A stretch of DNA of 64,000 nucleotides from Neonectria sp. B-13 (Eukaryota; Ascomycota; Sordariomycetes; Hypocreales; Nectriaceae). Both the position numbers and the translations under genes were made by a program. The notes beneath the pieces are model-generated. The model was not told the DNA's origin, did no database searches, and was given only the letters and a program-made list of their open reading frames with translations. The stretch spans positions 989,607 through 1,053,606 of the forward strand of contig NOKP01000004.1 of assembly GCA_002682825.1 (NCBI GenBank). Reading direction: 5' to 3'. Below, piece after piece: positions 22,235 to 34,104 of the stretch. Each line of letters starts with the position of its first letter. Within the stretch, counting starts at the first letter, position 1.

Positions 22235-24335
22235 TCATCCCATCATTGTACCAAGATTCTTCTCCTGCGCCACGTCTAACCAATAGACATTGCGCTCACC
22301 CGCATCCAAAGCAGCCCAAACACAATTGATCAACTCAAAGATGACTCGAATCTTGTGAAGAGGCAGGATATGCGTATAAGCTGCCAAACGGGAACCAACA
22401 AACTTGCGTGCCCGGATTTCTTCGATCGAGTCGTTGTCAATGCTCAGTATCTGGTTACCTTCTAAGTCAAGGCCAGGCGGCTGGAGGCATCGAGAACTCC
22501 GACGCAGCTCGCCTGACACCGCCACCATAATGAAGGGCTGCACACTGCGTGTGCGTGACTCGAAGGGAATCTCTCGCAGAATGTTGAGAACATGCAAAGC
22601 AAGTCTCGTCAGCCAAGCATCTCTCTCCTCTTCCGTGGGTGTATGCGTCGCGGGCGGAGGTCGTAGGATATCATCCTTCTCCCAAGGAGCGTAGCGTTCG
22701 TTGAGTAGGTCGGGAAAGACACGGTAGATCTGAAGCAACCCAGTGCATCGATAAGCTTCGTCAATCCGTTGAAGGTGATTCAGGGGAGTCTGCGGATCTC
22801 CTGTATCGATTATTCGGGATAGATCTGGTTGGCGATATGCCAGGAGGCTTCTTTCGAGACGGCGAGCCTCGCGTAAAGCAGTTCGGAAACCATCAAGATC
22901 CTTCTCCGTTAAGAATTTGACATTGGACATGCTCTTCCGATATTGAAATATCAGAACTCCTATATCTGTGAGGATCCTGACCGTCTCTCGAGAAATGCCA
23001 GAGTAAGGATGTGGTTCAACACGTCTGTTAGGATCCGCCGGTCCGACCAAAGAGTCTCGCTGATAATCTCCGAGTTGCTTGCTGTCGGTAAGATATACCA
23101 AGAGCATTGCCCAGTAGTCCATAGTGTCGCTGAAAAATGAAAGACTGCGGCCGTCATCGTCTTCCGCTGCAGTGACCTTGAGCATCCGGTAGCTCGTCCG
23201 AAACATGTCTGTGGCGAGGTTTTGCGGGTTGAGCCAACTCGCGGTATGGCCAAGCAGCATATAAGCGAGCAAAATGTCCACCTTTTTCGTCGATTGTTGT
23301 GAGCTGCCTTGAATATACTCGAGTGCTTGATGGTACTCAGTCCTGGCTACCGATGATAGATGGGGAAAGTCCTCCGACAGGCATGCGGCAGCCATGCTCA
23401 GGACAGTGTGGTGCAAGGCTCCAGAAGACTGCCACATCTTCTCCACGATGTTACGCATGATGTTTGAGCTGCTGTCCCATGTACAGTAAAGAGTAATGAC
23501 ATCGCGGAAGAAGTAGTTGGAGAGGGTTGATGCCAGGGTTGAGAGGTCTCTCGGCAGGGTTGGGCAAGCATAGTTGTTGGTCTTCACTAGTGACTGGCTG
23601 CCGGCTTTAGATGTTGCTGGATTCAAGGTTTGTGTGAGCAAACATTGCTCCTCTGGACTGTTGCTTGTTCTTGTATCGTTGTGTATGTTTTCGTCTGAAT
23701 ATTGCTGGGCAGGCATTGTCTCGTCGGCATTCAGCGACAGGGCTGAGCGTCCCCCCGTGAAGTTCCAAGAAGCGGCCATGGCAGAAGGGTCCCAAGGGGA
23801 GAGCGCTATTGACATGGGCGGTTCGTCTGGCATCAAGCCACTGACGGGATGGTCGAGTCGAAATAGCCCTTCCTGGAGTGTTGGAGGATCAAAGAGCATT
23901 GCATAATCCCACTGACTGGCGGGATCAGGGTCCGGTTCAATCGATTGGAAATGGTCCCCATGATCTCCTTCGGAACGGCCTCCGGGAGTGGAGACAACTT
24001 CTGCAATGGGGCTCCCTGTGACATTTGGAATGCGCTCCGGCCTCGGGCTATTATCTCCTGGCGAGCTCTGTATGGATTCATTCTGTAACGGCCTTCGCCT
24101 TTGCATCTGGTGCTTCTGCGACCATCTCACATTGAGAGCGTAGCCAGGGCATTGGAATCCGCGATCATCACAACGAGCACAGGCCGGCTTCCGTTCATCG
24201 CACTTGATCTACACGGTTTAGTGCCAGTCAGCTTGGGCAATTAAATAAAGATTACTCGAGTCTTGCCTTCTTTGCTTTACATCTTAGACATCCATTTCGT
24301 GATTTGGGATGTGATGCCTTGGATGAGGGTTGCAT
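22235..24335 (-). CDS. Zn2Cys6 fungal transcription factor
   Basis: Exons are 24267-24335 and 22235-24208. The total is 2043 nt, 680 residues. The intron (24209-24266) starts with GC, not GT (AG|GCAAGA..GTGTAG). Splicing there rebuilds a perfect C-x2-C-x6-C-x6-C-x2-C-x6-C cluster from NGCLRCKAKK joined to IKCDERKPACARC. A GT donor a few bases downstream would break the cluster. The rest fits the Fungal_trans_2/Pro1-like arrangement: an acidic Ser-rich linker, then a long helical regulatory domain from about residue 230. It converges with the FAD oxidoreductase and probably regulates it or the permease; this is inference from position. Confidence 0.87.
24209..24266 (-). other. GC-AG intron within a zinc-cluster codon block
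   Basis: A 58-nt intron with donor AG|GCAAGA and acceptor GTGTAG. The choice is forced by cysteine spacing: only this donor yields the canonical six residues between the second and third cysteines. Confidence 0.7.
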
Positions 24336-25294
24336 ATTTGTGAATCAGCGTCCGCAAAATGGTTCGGTACACGTTCAATTGATGATGATACACGGTAGGT
24401 GAACATTTTTAAGAGATGAGAGAATGAAGCGGGGATTGACAAACAGTCTGGGGAAGCGGGGATGCTTATATAAACTCTTAGTGCAGAGAAGCAGATAAGA
24501 AAGTCCTGTGCTGTCACTAGCCTCCATTTTAGCCGTTCATTGACAGCTGACTACTTCATCGTCAAATCAGCCCGTGCTTGACACTCGGCAATGGCTGGTC
24601 AGATTCGCCTCGTTTGTCTATCATATCTTTCGATCCGGACAGCGGAAAGCTAGCCAGTGCAGTGGCATGGTCGCGTTTAAGATTCCCAAGCATTCAAGTC
24701 GGTTTTTTCAACCAAGGTCCAACATCTCATGGTTGACAAACGTCATGCGTTAAGTTGTAGTCAAGGAATTTGAAACCATAGCCAATATCGTCTCAAAGCA
24801 ACCACCATACAGAATATTCGAATTCATTTCCCAATTTCAAGGAGCCAGCCCAGAACCTCATGACATCTGGCGTTCTCGGTGCAGGTCTGGGCACTGAATT
24901 GCAATCCTAAAGGGGAGACTCGATTATCTGATTTATCAACTCAAGTTTCGAGGAAACCACCGAGCTCTTTTCATTGAACATGGTACCGCTCAGTAGCCCA
25001 CTCAAGATCCGCATGCATAGACGTAATTCTAGATCGGTAGTGTTTCTGCATGTGGGCGCTCTTCCTATCTTTCATACAAGCATTATGGAAAGAAGTTCCT
25101 AGTTGGCATGTACACTTGTGGACGAAACTCGACAAATTACAGATCAAATAGTAGTCTACCCGCGTGCATCAAGTGTGTTTGACTTGTATTAGGAAGATCA
25201 GCTTCGTAGGTAATGGTACTACAGCCTTCATCTATCTGAACGGTATAAGAAGGCAAGAAACCCAACAAATCAATTGACTGCTTTTGTCCTTTGG
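24336..25294. other. intergenic, promoter of the Zn2Cys6 gene
   Basis: Holds the regulator's upstream region with a TATA-like box, then roughly 750 bp without coding features. Confidence 0.45.
24467..24474 (-). promoter_or_regulatory. TATA-like box of the Zn2Cys6 gene
   Basis: Reads TTTATATA on the minus strand, about 135 bp upstream of the regulator ATG. Confidence 0.35.
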
Positions 25295-25627
25295 TTATTT
25301 GGTTCTGCCGCGATTTTCGATTCCTGTCATGAAGCCCGCACCAAGCCAGAATAATACTGCGTTGAGTACCACCCCTTCTTTTGTAGGCAACACGAGCGAC
25401 CAATCTCTGCCCTCAAGCGCGGCAGCTCCATTCATTACCCAGACCATGATGTGAAGGCCCTGAAAGAATTCCCAGCAACGCCTGTGAAATAAGCAGTGCC
25501 GGACACAAGCCACAATGCTCGATCCCATGGGAGCGGGGGGAGCTGGCCCAGCGCAAAGGTCTTCGACAAATGCGGAAAATGCCCAGACGGCTCCAACGAT
25601 ACCAAGAGTTCTTATGAGCACCATCAT
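25295..25627 (-). CDS. small hypothetical membrane protein
   Basis: A single exon of 110 residues starting at a tandem ATG (25627). Three hydrophobic segments are visible, near residues 3-25, 58-72 and 85-103, with a hydrophilic loop carrying LEGRDWSLVLPT. No family was recognised. The pattern of conserved-looking Trp, Gly and Arg residues and clean termination suggest a real gene, perhaps of the small DoxX-like or DUF-type membrane proteins found beside oxidoreductases in fungi. It is unusual in being the only plausible gene at the edge of a 5.8 kb gene-poor stretch. Moderate confidence in coding, none in function. Confidence 0.5.
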   Translation of the reverse strand: MMVLIRTLGIVGAVWAFSAFVEDLCAGPAPPAPMGSSIVACVRHCLFHRRCWEFFQGLHIMVWVMNGAAALEGRDWSLVLPTKEGVVLNAVLFWLGAGFMTGIENRGRTK

Positions 25628-26044
25628 CGACAGTTGTTTGAAGTGAAATATTGATTTCTTGGCAACGGTATGGTTTTGGGCGTCGTGTTTTCTAGTTAAT
25701 GAGCTCCAGTAACAGTTATTGGCTTAAGGACGTAGATTGGTGGGTGTCTTCAAGTCGTTTTGGTGACTTGAGATTCAGTAATTGAGGAGATAAAAGTGTG
25801 GAATGTGACTGACTGTCGGCACAAAAAAAGGCGTCAGCCAGGTGAATATATATTGCTTCAACATAAGGTTAAAGTTATGGATGCGGTCTATGAAATCTCG
25901 GTGGAACACTGGGCAAAATTTTCACGGCCAAGTTTGGATGACCAAAGTGTACTTACCCATGGACGCCACTGATGGTATGAGAACATCTGCCTCCAATGTA
26001 ACCCTAAGAGTTCTCTCCTCTAACCGTGCCCTACACTAGGACTG

Positions 26045-26220
26045 TCTTCGACCCCAATTACAGTACCGCTACCTCCGCCTCTGATAGGCACGATCATTCT
26101 TCGACCCAACTGCGGTACTAGAGCCTCTGCCTCCCTAACGACGGCACTACTGCTTCCGCTCCTGATGAGCCTTGAAACATGATCATTCTTCTATCCCTGC
26201 TGCGACAATACTGCCTCGTG
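26045..26220 (+). repeat. degenerate tandem repeat, three units
   Basis: Three units begin TCTTCGACCCC, TCTTCGACCCA and TCTTCTATCCC at 26045, 26098 and 26187. The last two are preceded by GATCAT, and CTGCCTC or CCGCCTC variants recur inside. Unit lengths differ (53 and 89 bp), so this is a decayed repeat. Confidence 0.3.
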
Positions 26221-27038
26221 TTCTTCTGCTTGCGCCAGAGTCTTATTGCATGGTAACTGCTTGACACCCACCAGTTTTCGAGCTCTCTTTGGCACGCCGA
26301 TCAATCTAGCCTCGAGCGAGAGCCTCAGAGAAGAAGTGCTCGGCGCCAGGACTAAGAACGACTATGCACTACCACCCACAAAATCAAGAACGAGCTCTCA
26401 ATCTGTCAGTCCTCATTTTGTCTGGACCTGGTGAGTTTTCCCGTGTTGGGGTCAAAGCAAGCCGCAGGCTCTCGTAAGGAAGCCCCGTGCCTTGTTGCAA
26501 GAGACCGCTAACTATTTCACGAAAGTACGGACTTTATCTTAGGCAGGGTCGTGCCGGCGCGGTTCCCGCGGCGCTCCAAAAGCCCTAAACTCTTCCCATA
26601 CGCCACCCCACTAATCGGATACAACTTTATGACTGGGATGCATTACATTTACACCGAAGTCACCAGGACTTGCTCAATAATTTTACGTGGAATGCTTACA
26701 CCATGACGGGATTCCTGCCTCGTTTGAGGACTTCGGGGTTGTGATAAGACACGGATCATTCTCCTCTTTGTGTTGGGTTATTAGGAAGACATGAGCATGA
26801 TATCTTGGAACTTTGCTGTGTTTAGAGGCTCTGGGCACCGTGATGGAACGTCCATAGCTTGGTGTGTCCGGTGAGTAGCTCCTATAGAACGAGTGCTATA
26901 AAATTGAGAATGAATACGTCACCAATGGAGTTCAGGAGTTTGATTCCCCTACTGACATCAAAGTACGTAATTTCCGCCATCTTTTGTCCGGTTGTATGAC
27001 AACCCCTGCGTGCTGAGGATCATGATAGATGTGGGGGC

Positions 27039-27700
27039 CAGGCTGACATCTCAAAGGCGATGTTCAAAGTTTCGTAATTGACATGTTGATGATGTTGTCA
27101 AAGAGCTTCTCGGCGGCACCAGCGTAGTCCTGGAAATGCTGTAGCTCTTGATAAAATCCTCTTGAATGCTACCAAGACGCCTTAGTATCAGGCCCCTCCA
27201 AGCCAAGAATTGATGCAGTACCCAAACAGATGTGCAGCTACTAGTAAAAGTTGATCGTGCCTCTGGCAAGACTCTGTCCCCCCAGCAATATTGGTCCCTG
27301 TCCATGTCATTTCCAAGTTGGCTACCCTGTACTAATTTTGTACAATCAACTTGAGAATTGAAACACTGCTTTCATCCACTTGGCGTTCTTCGTGGATGTT
27401 GGTCAAATCACCTTGGCTGGTCCCTGAAAATGCTGTTCATTTGTGACGGTCAATACCGAAACATGATTCCACGTGTGCGTGCCCTGTTATCACCGCTCAG
27501 ATCGCAAACAAAACTGTTGCTCTATTTCGACCCTAGATCTCAGACACGCCAGATCTGGTCCAGACTCACCCTTGATTGTTTGGTAGCCAACCAACCCAAC
27601 CGTTCGCCACCAGGGATATACCCGACACACGATATGACACGAATACTGCTGCATACCGCCACAGCAATAGTATGCGCCAAATTATCTTGAGGATGCGACC
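27039..27700 (-). pseudogene. possible multi-exon gene relic
   Basis: Coding-like pieces lie in order on the minus strand, with intron-like junctions between some of them. One reads CCGGMQQYSCHIVCRVYPWW near 27.65 kb. A second follows a TTTTCAG acceptor at about 27.43 kb and contains GDLTNIHEERQVDESS. A third holds EMTWTGTNIAGGTESC. A last one ends QHFQDYAGAAEKLFDNIINM before a stop near 27.07 kb, and the intron before it has a TACTAAG branch site. Other frames are also open in places, no start was found, and the joins between some pieces are not certain. It may be a remnant of a secreted Cys-rich protein; no family was recognised. Confidence 0.25.
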
Positions 27701-30700
27701 CGAGCAGCTTTCCGCCCGGAAGTGTCTGTTGGCTGCACGAAAATGACCAACTGCCACGTAGAGGGTACTATGAAGATAGTGTACATCGTAGGAACGAGCT
27801 TCATCAATATACATAGCAAGGGTATGAGATTAAGGCTTGTGAGACGACGTGCGAATGCCATTGAATAGCACGGGCGCACGGCATTGGAGCCTGCGGGTAA
27901 GAATGCTATATTTGGAGGTGACGGACCAGCAATGAAGATCCACTACACGTGTCGGACAACACGTTTGGTCCCGTGTTGAAAAAGGTGGCTACATAGTATT
28001 TAGGACAACATGCCAACGTACGAACAGACCGGAGCACGCCGCCGTACACATGCATGCCTCCAGAGTTGAATACTTTTCCGCAGACGCCCAGGCCGGTGAG
28101 CGGACTCGTATGAGAGGGGCAGAAGATGAATAGAGATGAGACGAAGCTGGGAGGATTCTGATCGCGTGACTGCAGGATTCATGCAGATGTTGGTCTGTAA
28201 GGCCCTTTTGGTGAGCTTTTCGGAGCCAACAAACAAGCAAAGGATGGCATCCTCGTGTTGGTTTGATGGAGGAATGATGCTGCGCACTCTCACTGCTTCC
28301 GTTGCTGCGGAGGAGAGAATGTCGGAAGTGGAGATGCGACCAATTGCATGCCTCCAAGACTTCCCTTCCAGCATGGCACCTGCAGCCACTTTCTGTTCTC
28401 GCACTGCCGGTCAATCATTGACCGCTGACGTAGGGTGGAGTGCGGGAGTGAGAAGCTGAGTCCTCATGATTGGCTCGGGGAGGACATGAAACCCGTTTCA
28501 GGCCCTTGGCAGTACGTACCCCGTACATCGTAGTAGTAGGTTTGGTTAGTACTTAGTAGTCTCGCAGGTCTTGAAGATCACCAGCTCCCGAAGATTGGGA
28601 TAAACGGGCCGGGATGGAGAATACAGTAGGGATGAACGACAGGAGAAGAGTGATAGTCGGGACTTGCCAGTTCTTGACACTCATTCGGTGCCAGAAATGG
28701 CTCGTTTGTTCCATCATTGGTCGCGTGCACGGTGCGACGCTATGATGGATGTCACCTCAAGGGAGAAGCACTCAAACCACTCTATCAAGTACCAAGTACC
28801 AAGCACCAAGTGGCCAACCCGGCACCAACCAGCCACCTGCAAGCCCGCCCGCGTCTCAGGGTACCAAACATGCGACAGCGTCATAAGTGTCACTAGCCGC
28901 CCTCGCATTAGCCCCGAGGCCCCTGGGGGTTCTATTCGTACGAATCCCTAAATTGCTGCCCGAATAACGAAGCACGGCTGGCTCCAGGGAGTGGCCTGTT
29001 GTGCGAAGGAGCGCTTCCATTGGCAGGCAATCTTAGACGCTTGGAGTGTTGGAGTGTTAGTGTGCTGCTGTGCGCTGCGCTGTGTTCTTTGCTGTTCTGA
29101 TCCCTCCCAAATGGAATCCATTGCGATAATCACTCGTACCCGACTCGTGGTGGAACCTGCACCACGTCGGATGCATTTCTGTTCATGCAAGTGAGAAATT
29201 CAATGGACGGCACACGGCACTCTGGCTCATTCTCGCTTTGAAGAAAGTCTGTTCTGTCACCGGAGACCACCTCGGAGATTCCAGGGCGACGAGCCGCGTC
29301 GCTTGTTGGCTTGTCACTGGTGAGTGTCCGGCTGGAAAGCCTGGGCCGTCCGGGCAAGGGTCGCCTGAGCCCACACAGGCCCCTGGAATCGCATCGAGGG
29401 CCCTGTCAAGGCTCCTCCCTCTATTGGACTCCTTGACCGCGCTCTAGAAGCGATCTGCTCCGTTGGCGTTGGATCATCGTCTCCAGCCAGAGGACCCTTT
29501 CCCTGAATCCCTACAGTCTACGGTACCTGCATGCCTCGCGTGGCTCAGCCGCAGCGAGCAATGTATTCGCAACGTGCGCACGGCAATCTGCGCGCCGGGC
29601 TGTGGGCACCAAGCTGGCCGATCGCCCGTCCGCGCAGCCATTTTGCCGGCTCGGGGGCTTCACCGTGCTTGTATCACGACGCCAAGCTTCTTCCCCGGTG
29701 CCCTGGCAAACTGGATGGCGAAACGTCCAACTTGACGGCCCCCTGTCGCTTGACCCTTGTAACTGACCCAATCTTGCTTGCGACGCCTTCCGGGGCAGGA
29801 TGGTTCCCCCTTGGTCTTGGTCCCCAGATCCAGCTTGGAGGCGATGCGGAATCTAGTTCTCTTCCGCTCAGTCCACCCTCCTTACCCCATTGTTTCGTCG
29901 TTCTTCCCTTCGTTTGTTTTAACCCTCATCATCCCTTCTTTCGTCCTTTTCTTTTGCGCGTCCTCTTCTCTCTTCAGCAGTCGAGCTAGCTCGGATTCAT
30001 TGGAGCCTATCCGTTCGTTTCGTTCTCCAATTCACACTCCCTTGCCGTCTACTCTGTCTGCCAGATCGTCCTCGACCACATTCCTTAACCTGCTTGGTCG
30101 AACACGCTCTTTTGACACCTTCGACAGCCATTCACTCACATTGCCAGTCGGGTGTGGGTAGTTCATTCTTTCTTTACACATTTGATTCAACCTCGAACGC
30201 CTACCATTGTTCCCCTGAGTCCTGTCTCGTTTGGTCTCCGGAAACTCGGAAAGTCGAAAGCATTGCACAACGACAAGCGCCGCGCGACCTTGTGGATTCC
30301 AATACTCAACTTCGACTGCTATCGCTTCAGCGGACCAGTAGTTCATACGTTCTTGTACTGGAGTGTACATTGCCAACCACTTGAGATTCCCCTCTAAGCG
30401 ACGCAATCCAGCTTCATCCGAGGACCCCAACTTCGACCGGTTTCACTACAATACTCTTACTTTCTACCTTGGCTCCAAGAGCCCTAGCTTCAATCAATTG
30501 CCAAAATACCGTGCCGTTAAACCGACGAACGTTTGATACTGAGACAGGCCGAGATACTCAGCCTAGGACCCGCATCAGGAATCGTCACGACACCATCGAA
30601 AAAGCATTCTTTCGCTACCCGTCGCACCGATTAACGCCCGACCAGCCACTCTACGCGGACCCGTGACGCCCATCAGCAGCGTGGCAGTGCCGTGACGTTG

Positions 30701-30970
30701 GACTCGAACCACACGTTGGAATCTTGAGTCTCAGAAGTCTCAGCGGGGCTGGAAAGGGCTGCACGACCACCCCTCTCTCCGGAGCAATAAAGAGATCTGT
30801 TGGTTTGCAAACTGTTGGACCTCGTTTTCCGATCTCGTTTTTGATTTCTAGCAATTTTTGAACGAGAATCCCTGTTGATCAGGGCGAAGCACAAAGGGGG
30901 AAGCAAAGGCACCATTGGGCGCTGATTCAAACTCCCTCCGAACCTCGCAACAACACGCAGAGTCGCTTTG

Positions 30971-31084
30971 GTGAGTCCACATCCATTTACACAACGATTT
31001 TCCCTTCAAAACCACCTGCACTCTTCATTCATGCACAATCGGCGAGGTGACTTGCGAAAAAAGGTAGCAAAGTGTAATTTGCAG
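30971..31084 (+). other. candidate 5' leader intron
   Basis: A GTGAGT donor at 30971 and an AATTTGCAG acceptor ending at 31084 lie in CT-rich, non-coding sequence upstream of the DUF1996 gene. This is a likely leader intron, not supported by any coding frame. Confidence 0.3.
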
Positions 31085-31418
31085 GATCAAATCTCACATC
31101 GACAAGCAAACTTGATCTGGGCATTCTGTGCTTGATACCTAGGTGCTTGTTGTCAGCTGGCTGTCGACTGACTAAGTGCTCCTGCCTGCTTTTGCGAAGA
31201 ACCTCACTCGTGACTGCGCATCCTCAACTCCTTCCTCACTTTCCATACGCCCTCTCATTCGCTCCCCCTCACTCGTTTTCGCTGCCCTGGCTGGCTTCTT
31301 CAACTTCAGCGCTCTAACAACACGTCTAGACAGCCTTGCTGTGTCGTCCGCTCTCTCAAACGCACTCTCAACAACACACAAACCACTACTTTTCGAGCTT
31401 GGATACACCTAAATAACC

Positions 31419-33320
31419 ATGCTCAAATCAATTGTCGCCGTTTCGGCGGGCCTCATCGGCGGCGCCCATGCCTTCTGGCGCATGGAGTGCCCTGGCCGCG
31501 TGGGCGTCGCACGAATCGACCCCATCGTCGACCCCGGAACTATTTCCAAGCACGCGCATTCAATCCACGGATCATCAGGTAAGCCGAAGATGTTGTACAT
31601 CAATGCAGGACTTGGCCTCTTTGACGACGCCCGACATTGCTATGACTTGGCTTGGATTCGGGGCCATCACTCCCCATGTGACCTTTGTCTCAAACAGAAC
31701 TGACACCTGGACAGCATTCGCCGAAACAGTCACAAGCGAGGATCTTATCAATGGTGACTGCACCTCTTGTCGAGTCACCCAGGACAAGTCTGCGTACTGG
31801 CACCCTGCGCTTTACTTCAAAGACAGCGATACGGGGGAATTTGAACTCGTTAAACAGGTTGGGGGCATGTTGGCGTAAGTCTTGCTCTCGTTCGCCGTTT
31901 TGTTCCTTTTGGTCCATATTAGGCTTGTCTTAACCCGAACCGAATCGACGTCGATGCCAATGTGCAATTAGCAGAGCTAACACCTGTAAAGCTACTACCT
32001 GCTCTACGGAGACAACATCACCACGTTCCCCACAGATTTCAGGATGCTGTCAGGCACGAACGACCGACGATCGTACGGCGCTGGGGACCCAAGCAAACCC
32101 GACCCAGAGAAGTCCCTATGGGAGTCCCTTGGCCAAACCGACCAGGATACCCTGGCTGAACGTGCGCTCGGATTCAACTGCTTGAACTACGCCAAGGACC
32201 CAGAGGGTACTCTCTATCGCCACTACTTGCCAAACAAGGAGTACCTCAACGCGAACTGTAAGGATGGTATTCGCTTCGAGATCATGTTCCCCTCCTGCTG
32301 GAAAGGAGGCGACGAGACGGACAGTGATGATCACAAGAGCCACGTCGCCTTCCCCGATTTGGTTATGACCGGAACCTGCCCTGATGACTACCCCGTTCGT
32401 CTTCCTAGTCTCATGTACGAGGTCATCTGGGACACTGCCTCTTACTCCGACCGTAACGGGCAATTTGTCATCGCTAACGGTGATACGACCGGTAAGTTCG
32501 TCCTTTTCATTCAGAGACCTGAAGCTGACTTGTTGCAGGATACGGATTTCACGCCGACTTCATCATGGGATGGGATACCGACCTCCTGCAAAGCGCCATC
32601 GACACTTGCACTAGTGACAGCGGGAAAATCGAGGACTGCTCTGTTTTCAACGTCGTCGATGAAGCCAAGGCTACCTCTTGTGAGATGGAACTGCCTAACG
32701 CTCTGGTCAAGGATGATGTCAAGGGACCAATGAGCCAACTGCCCGGCGATGTCCAGATCACCTACGAAGACGGCGCAGGCGAGAGCGCCAGCGAGATTTC
32801 CGTCCCAACGGCCACTGGCTCTGTACCGACCTTGACTTATACTCCTGGTAAATTGCCTTCCAACTCTGCTTCGCCTCTTCCGGGTGAGGTCTTCAAGGAG
32901 TCGGTGGTTTCCGTGGATGCCGCTGCCACAACCACGACGACAATCTTCTCTTCATCGACCTCTGCCTCCATCCCCACCTCGACTACAATTGTGCCATACT
33001 CTTCATCTTCAGCTCCTGCTGTTGGTGTCCAGGCCGTTGATACAAGCAGTGCTGGTGTTTTCGTGGAGTCTGCCGTCACCACCCCAGCCCCTGTCAGCAC
33101 ACCCGCTAGCGAGACTGTGAGTTACTACAGCACAGAATTTGTCACCAATGGAAACATCGTCAGCAAGATTCTCTGGGAAGAGCAACTTGTTTATGTGACC
33201 GAGCTGGAGGAAGAGACAATTACCGTCACAGTCACTTCAACGGCTGTCGTCGGAGGTCCTCCTGCCAGAAGACGCCGTCGGGGTGTGCACATGCACGGTC
33301 ATGGCCATCGTCGTTTCTAA
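31419..33320 (+). CDS. secreted DUF1996 (WSC-associated) protein
   Basis: Four exons: 31419-31578, 31715-31874, 31992-32491 and 32539-33320. Introns are 31579-31714, 31875-31991 and 32492-32538. The total is 1602 nt, 533 residues. An N-terminal signal peptide (MLKSIVAVSAGLIGGAHA) precedes FWRMECPGRVGVARIDP, the classic DUF1996 start. Conserved cores follow: DCTSCRVTQDKSAYW, then the block around FPSCWKGGDETDSDDHKSH, then GYGFHADFIMGWD. After residue 320 the protein is Ser/Thr/Pro-rich, as in a cell-wall stalk. The end is strongly basic with a His-rich HMHGHGH. DUF1996 proteins are extracellular or cell-wall proteins of ascomycetes and basidiomycetes with unproven catalysis. Confidence 0.9.
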
Positions 33321-34104
33321 AAAGTCAAACAAAGCAAACAAAAAACAAAGGGATCTTAGAATTACGGTTGATTTTGCACTTTTTAGTACTCTGGACAGGC
33401 GCCGGATACAGCATGGTTTGAGGTGCATTTTGCTGCTGTGGGGGATTACCTTTTTCTTGATATGCATGAGCACCCAGGTCTTTGGGAATATGTGGACTCA
33501 CAGTTAGTTACACATGCACAAATACAGGAATGATGAATGATAAGAAAAGAAAAAAAAAAGAAAAAAGGGCAACCTGGTGTTGCACATTATTCTCTCCCTC
33601 TGTGACGAGCAAGTGGTGTGAGTCTGAGAGACGTGAACCTTGGAACGCTCAGTGGGGCTAGTGCAAGGTCGACGCGATGATCTTGTCACGACCTTGACTT
33701 CATTGTTTTGACATCAGTTCACCCGGCATGTGAGAAAGGCAAAAGGATTCGCGAGGGATCCCTTTTAAATTGAGCTCGTCAAAAGCTCATCTCCATTTGT
33801 CTTTCCATTCACTCGTTCTTTGGTGGGTGCTGGAATGGGTAGTGCCAGGCAACGCATTCCACCCGATATTGCAGTGAGACTATCGAAATAACCTCAACAT
33901 CGGTTAGAACTCGATGAGCGGCGGCCGGAGGAACAAATTGGGCAGGTTCCCGCTGGAGACTGTTCTGATGTCTGATCTTTTCCCTCTCCTTCCGACTCTT
34001 CTCCTTGTTGTGTCCATCCTATCCTATGTGCACGACGCTGCACTGTTTGAGTGGTGCCGTCAACTTGAACATCTCCCAGTCTAGCCGCTTCAGCTAATGC
34101 AATC
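33321..34104. other. intergenic between two plus-strand genes
   Basis: Contains an A-rich run near 33544-33566 and CT-rich sequence before the next start codon. No coding frame. Confidence 0.45.

Larger units (their letters stand above)
25628..31418. other. gene-poor region
   Basis: About 5.8 kb without an intact gene. It contains a degenerate repeat patch (26045-26220), a probable coding relic on the minus strand (27.0-27.7 kb) and, from about 29.85 kb, CT-rich sequence with a candidate leader intron that probably belongs to the transcript of the gene at 31419. No tRNA, rRNA or transposon termini were seen. Confidence 0.5.

Noticed and set aside
27989..28414. 141-codon minus-strand frame
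   Set aside because: Composition looks random, there is no recognisable motif, and competing frames are open in the same stretch.
30690..30760. Possible tRNA on the minus strand (B-box-like GGTTCGAGTCC)
   Set aside because: Only three of five T-stem pairs form, and no acceptor stem or anticodon arm is found upstream.
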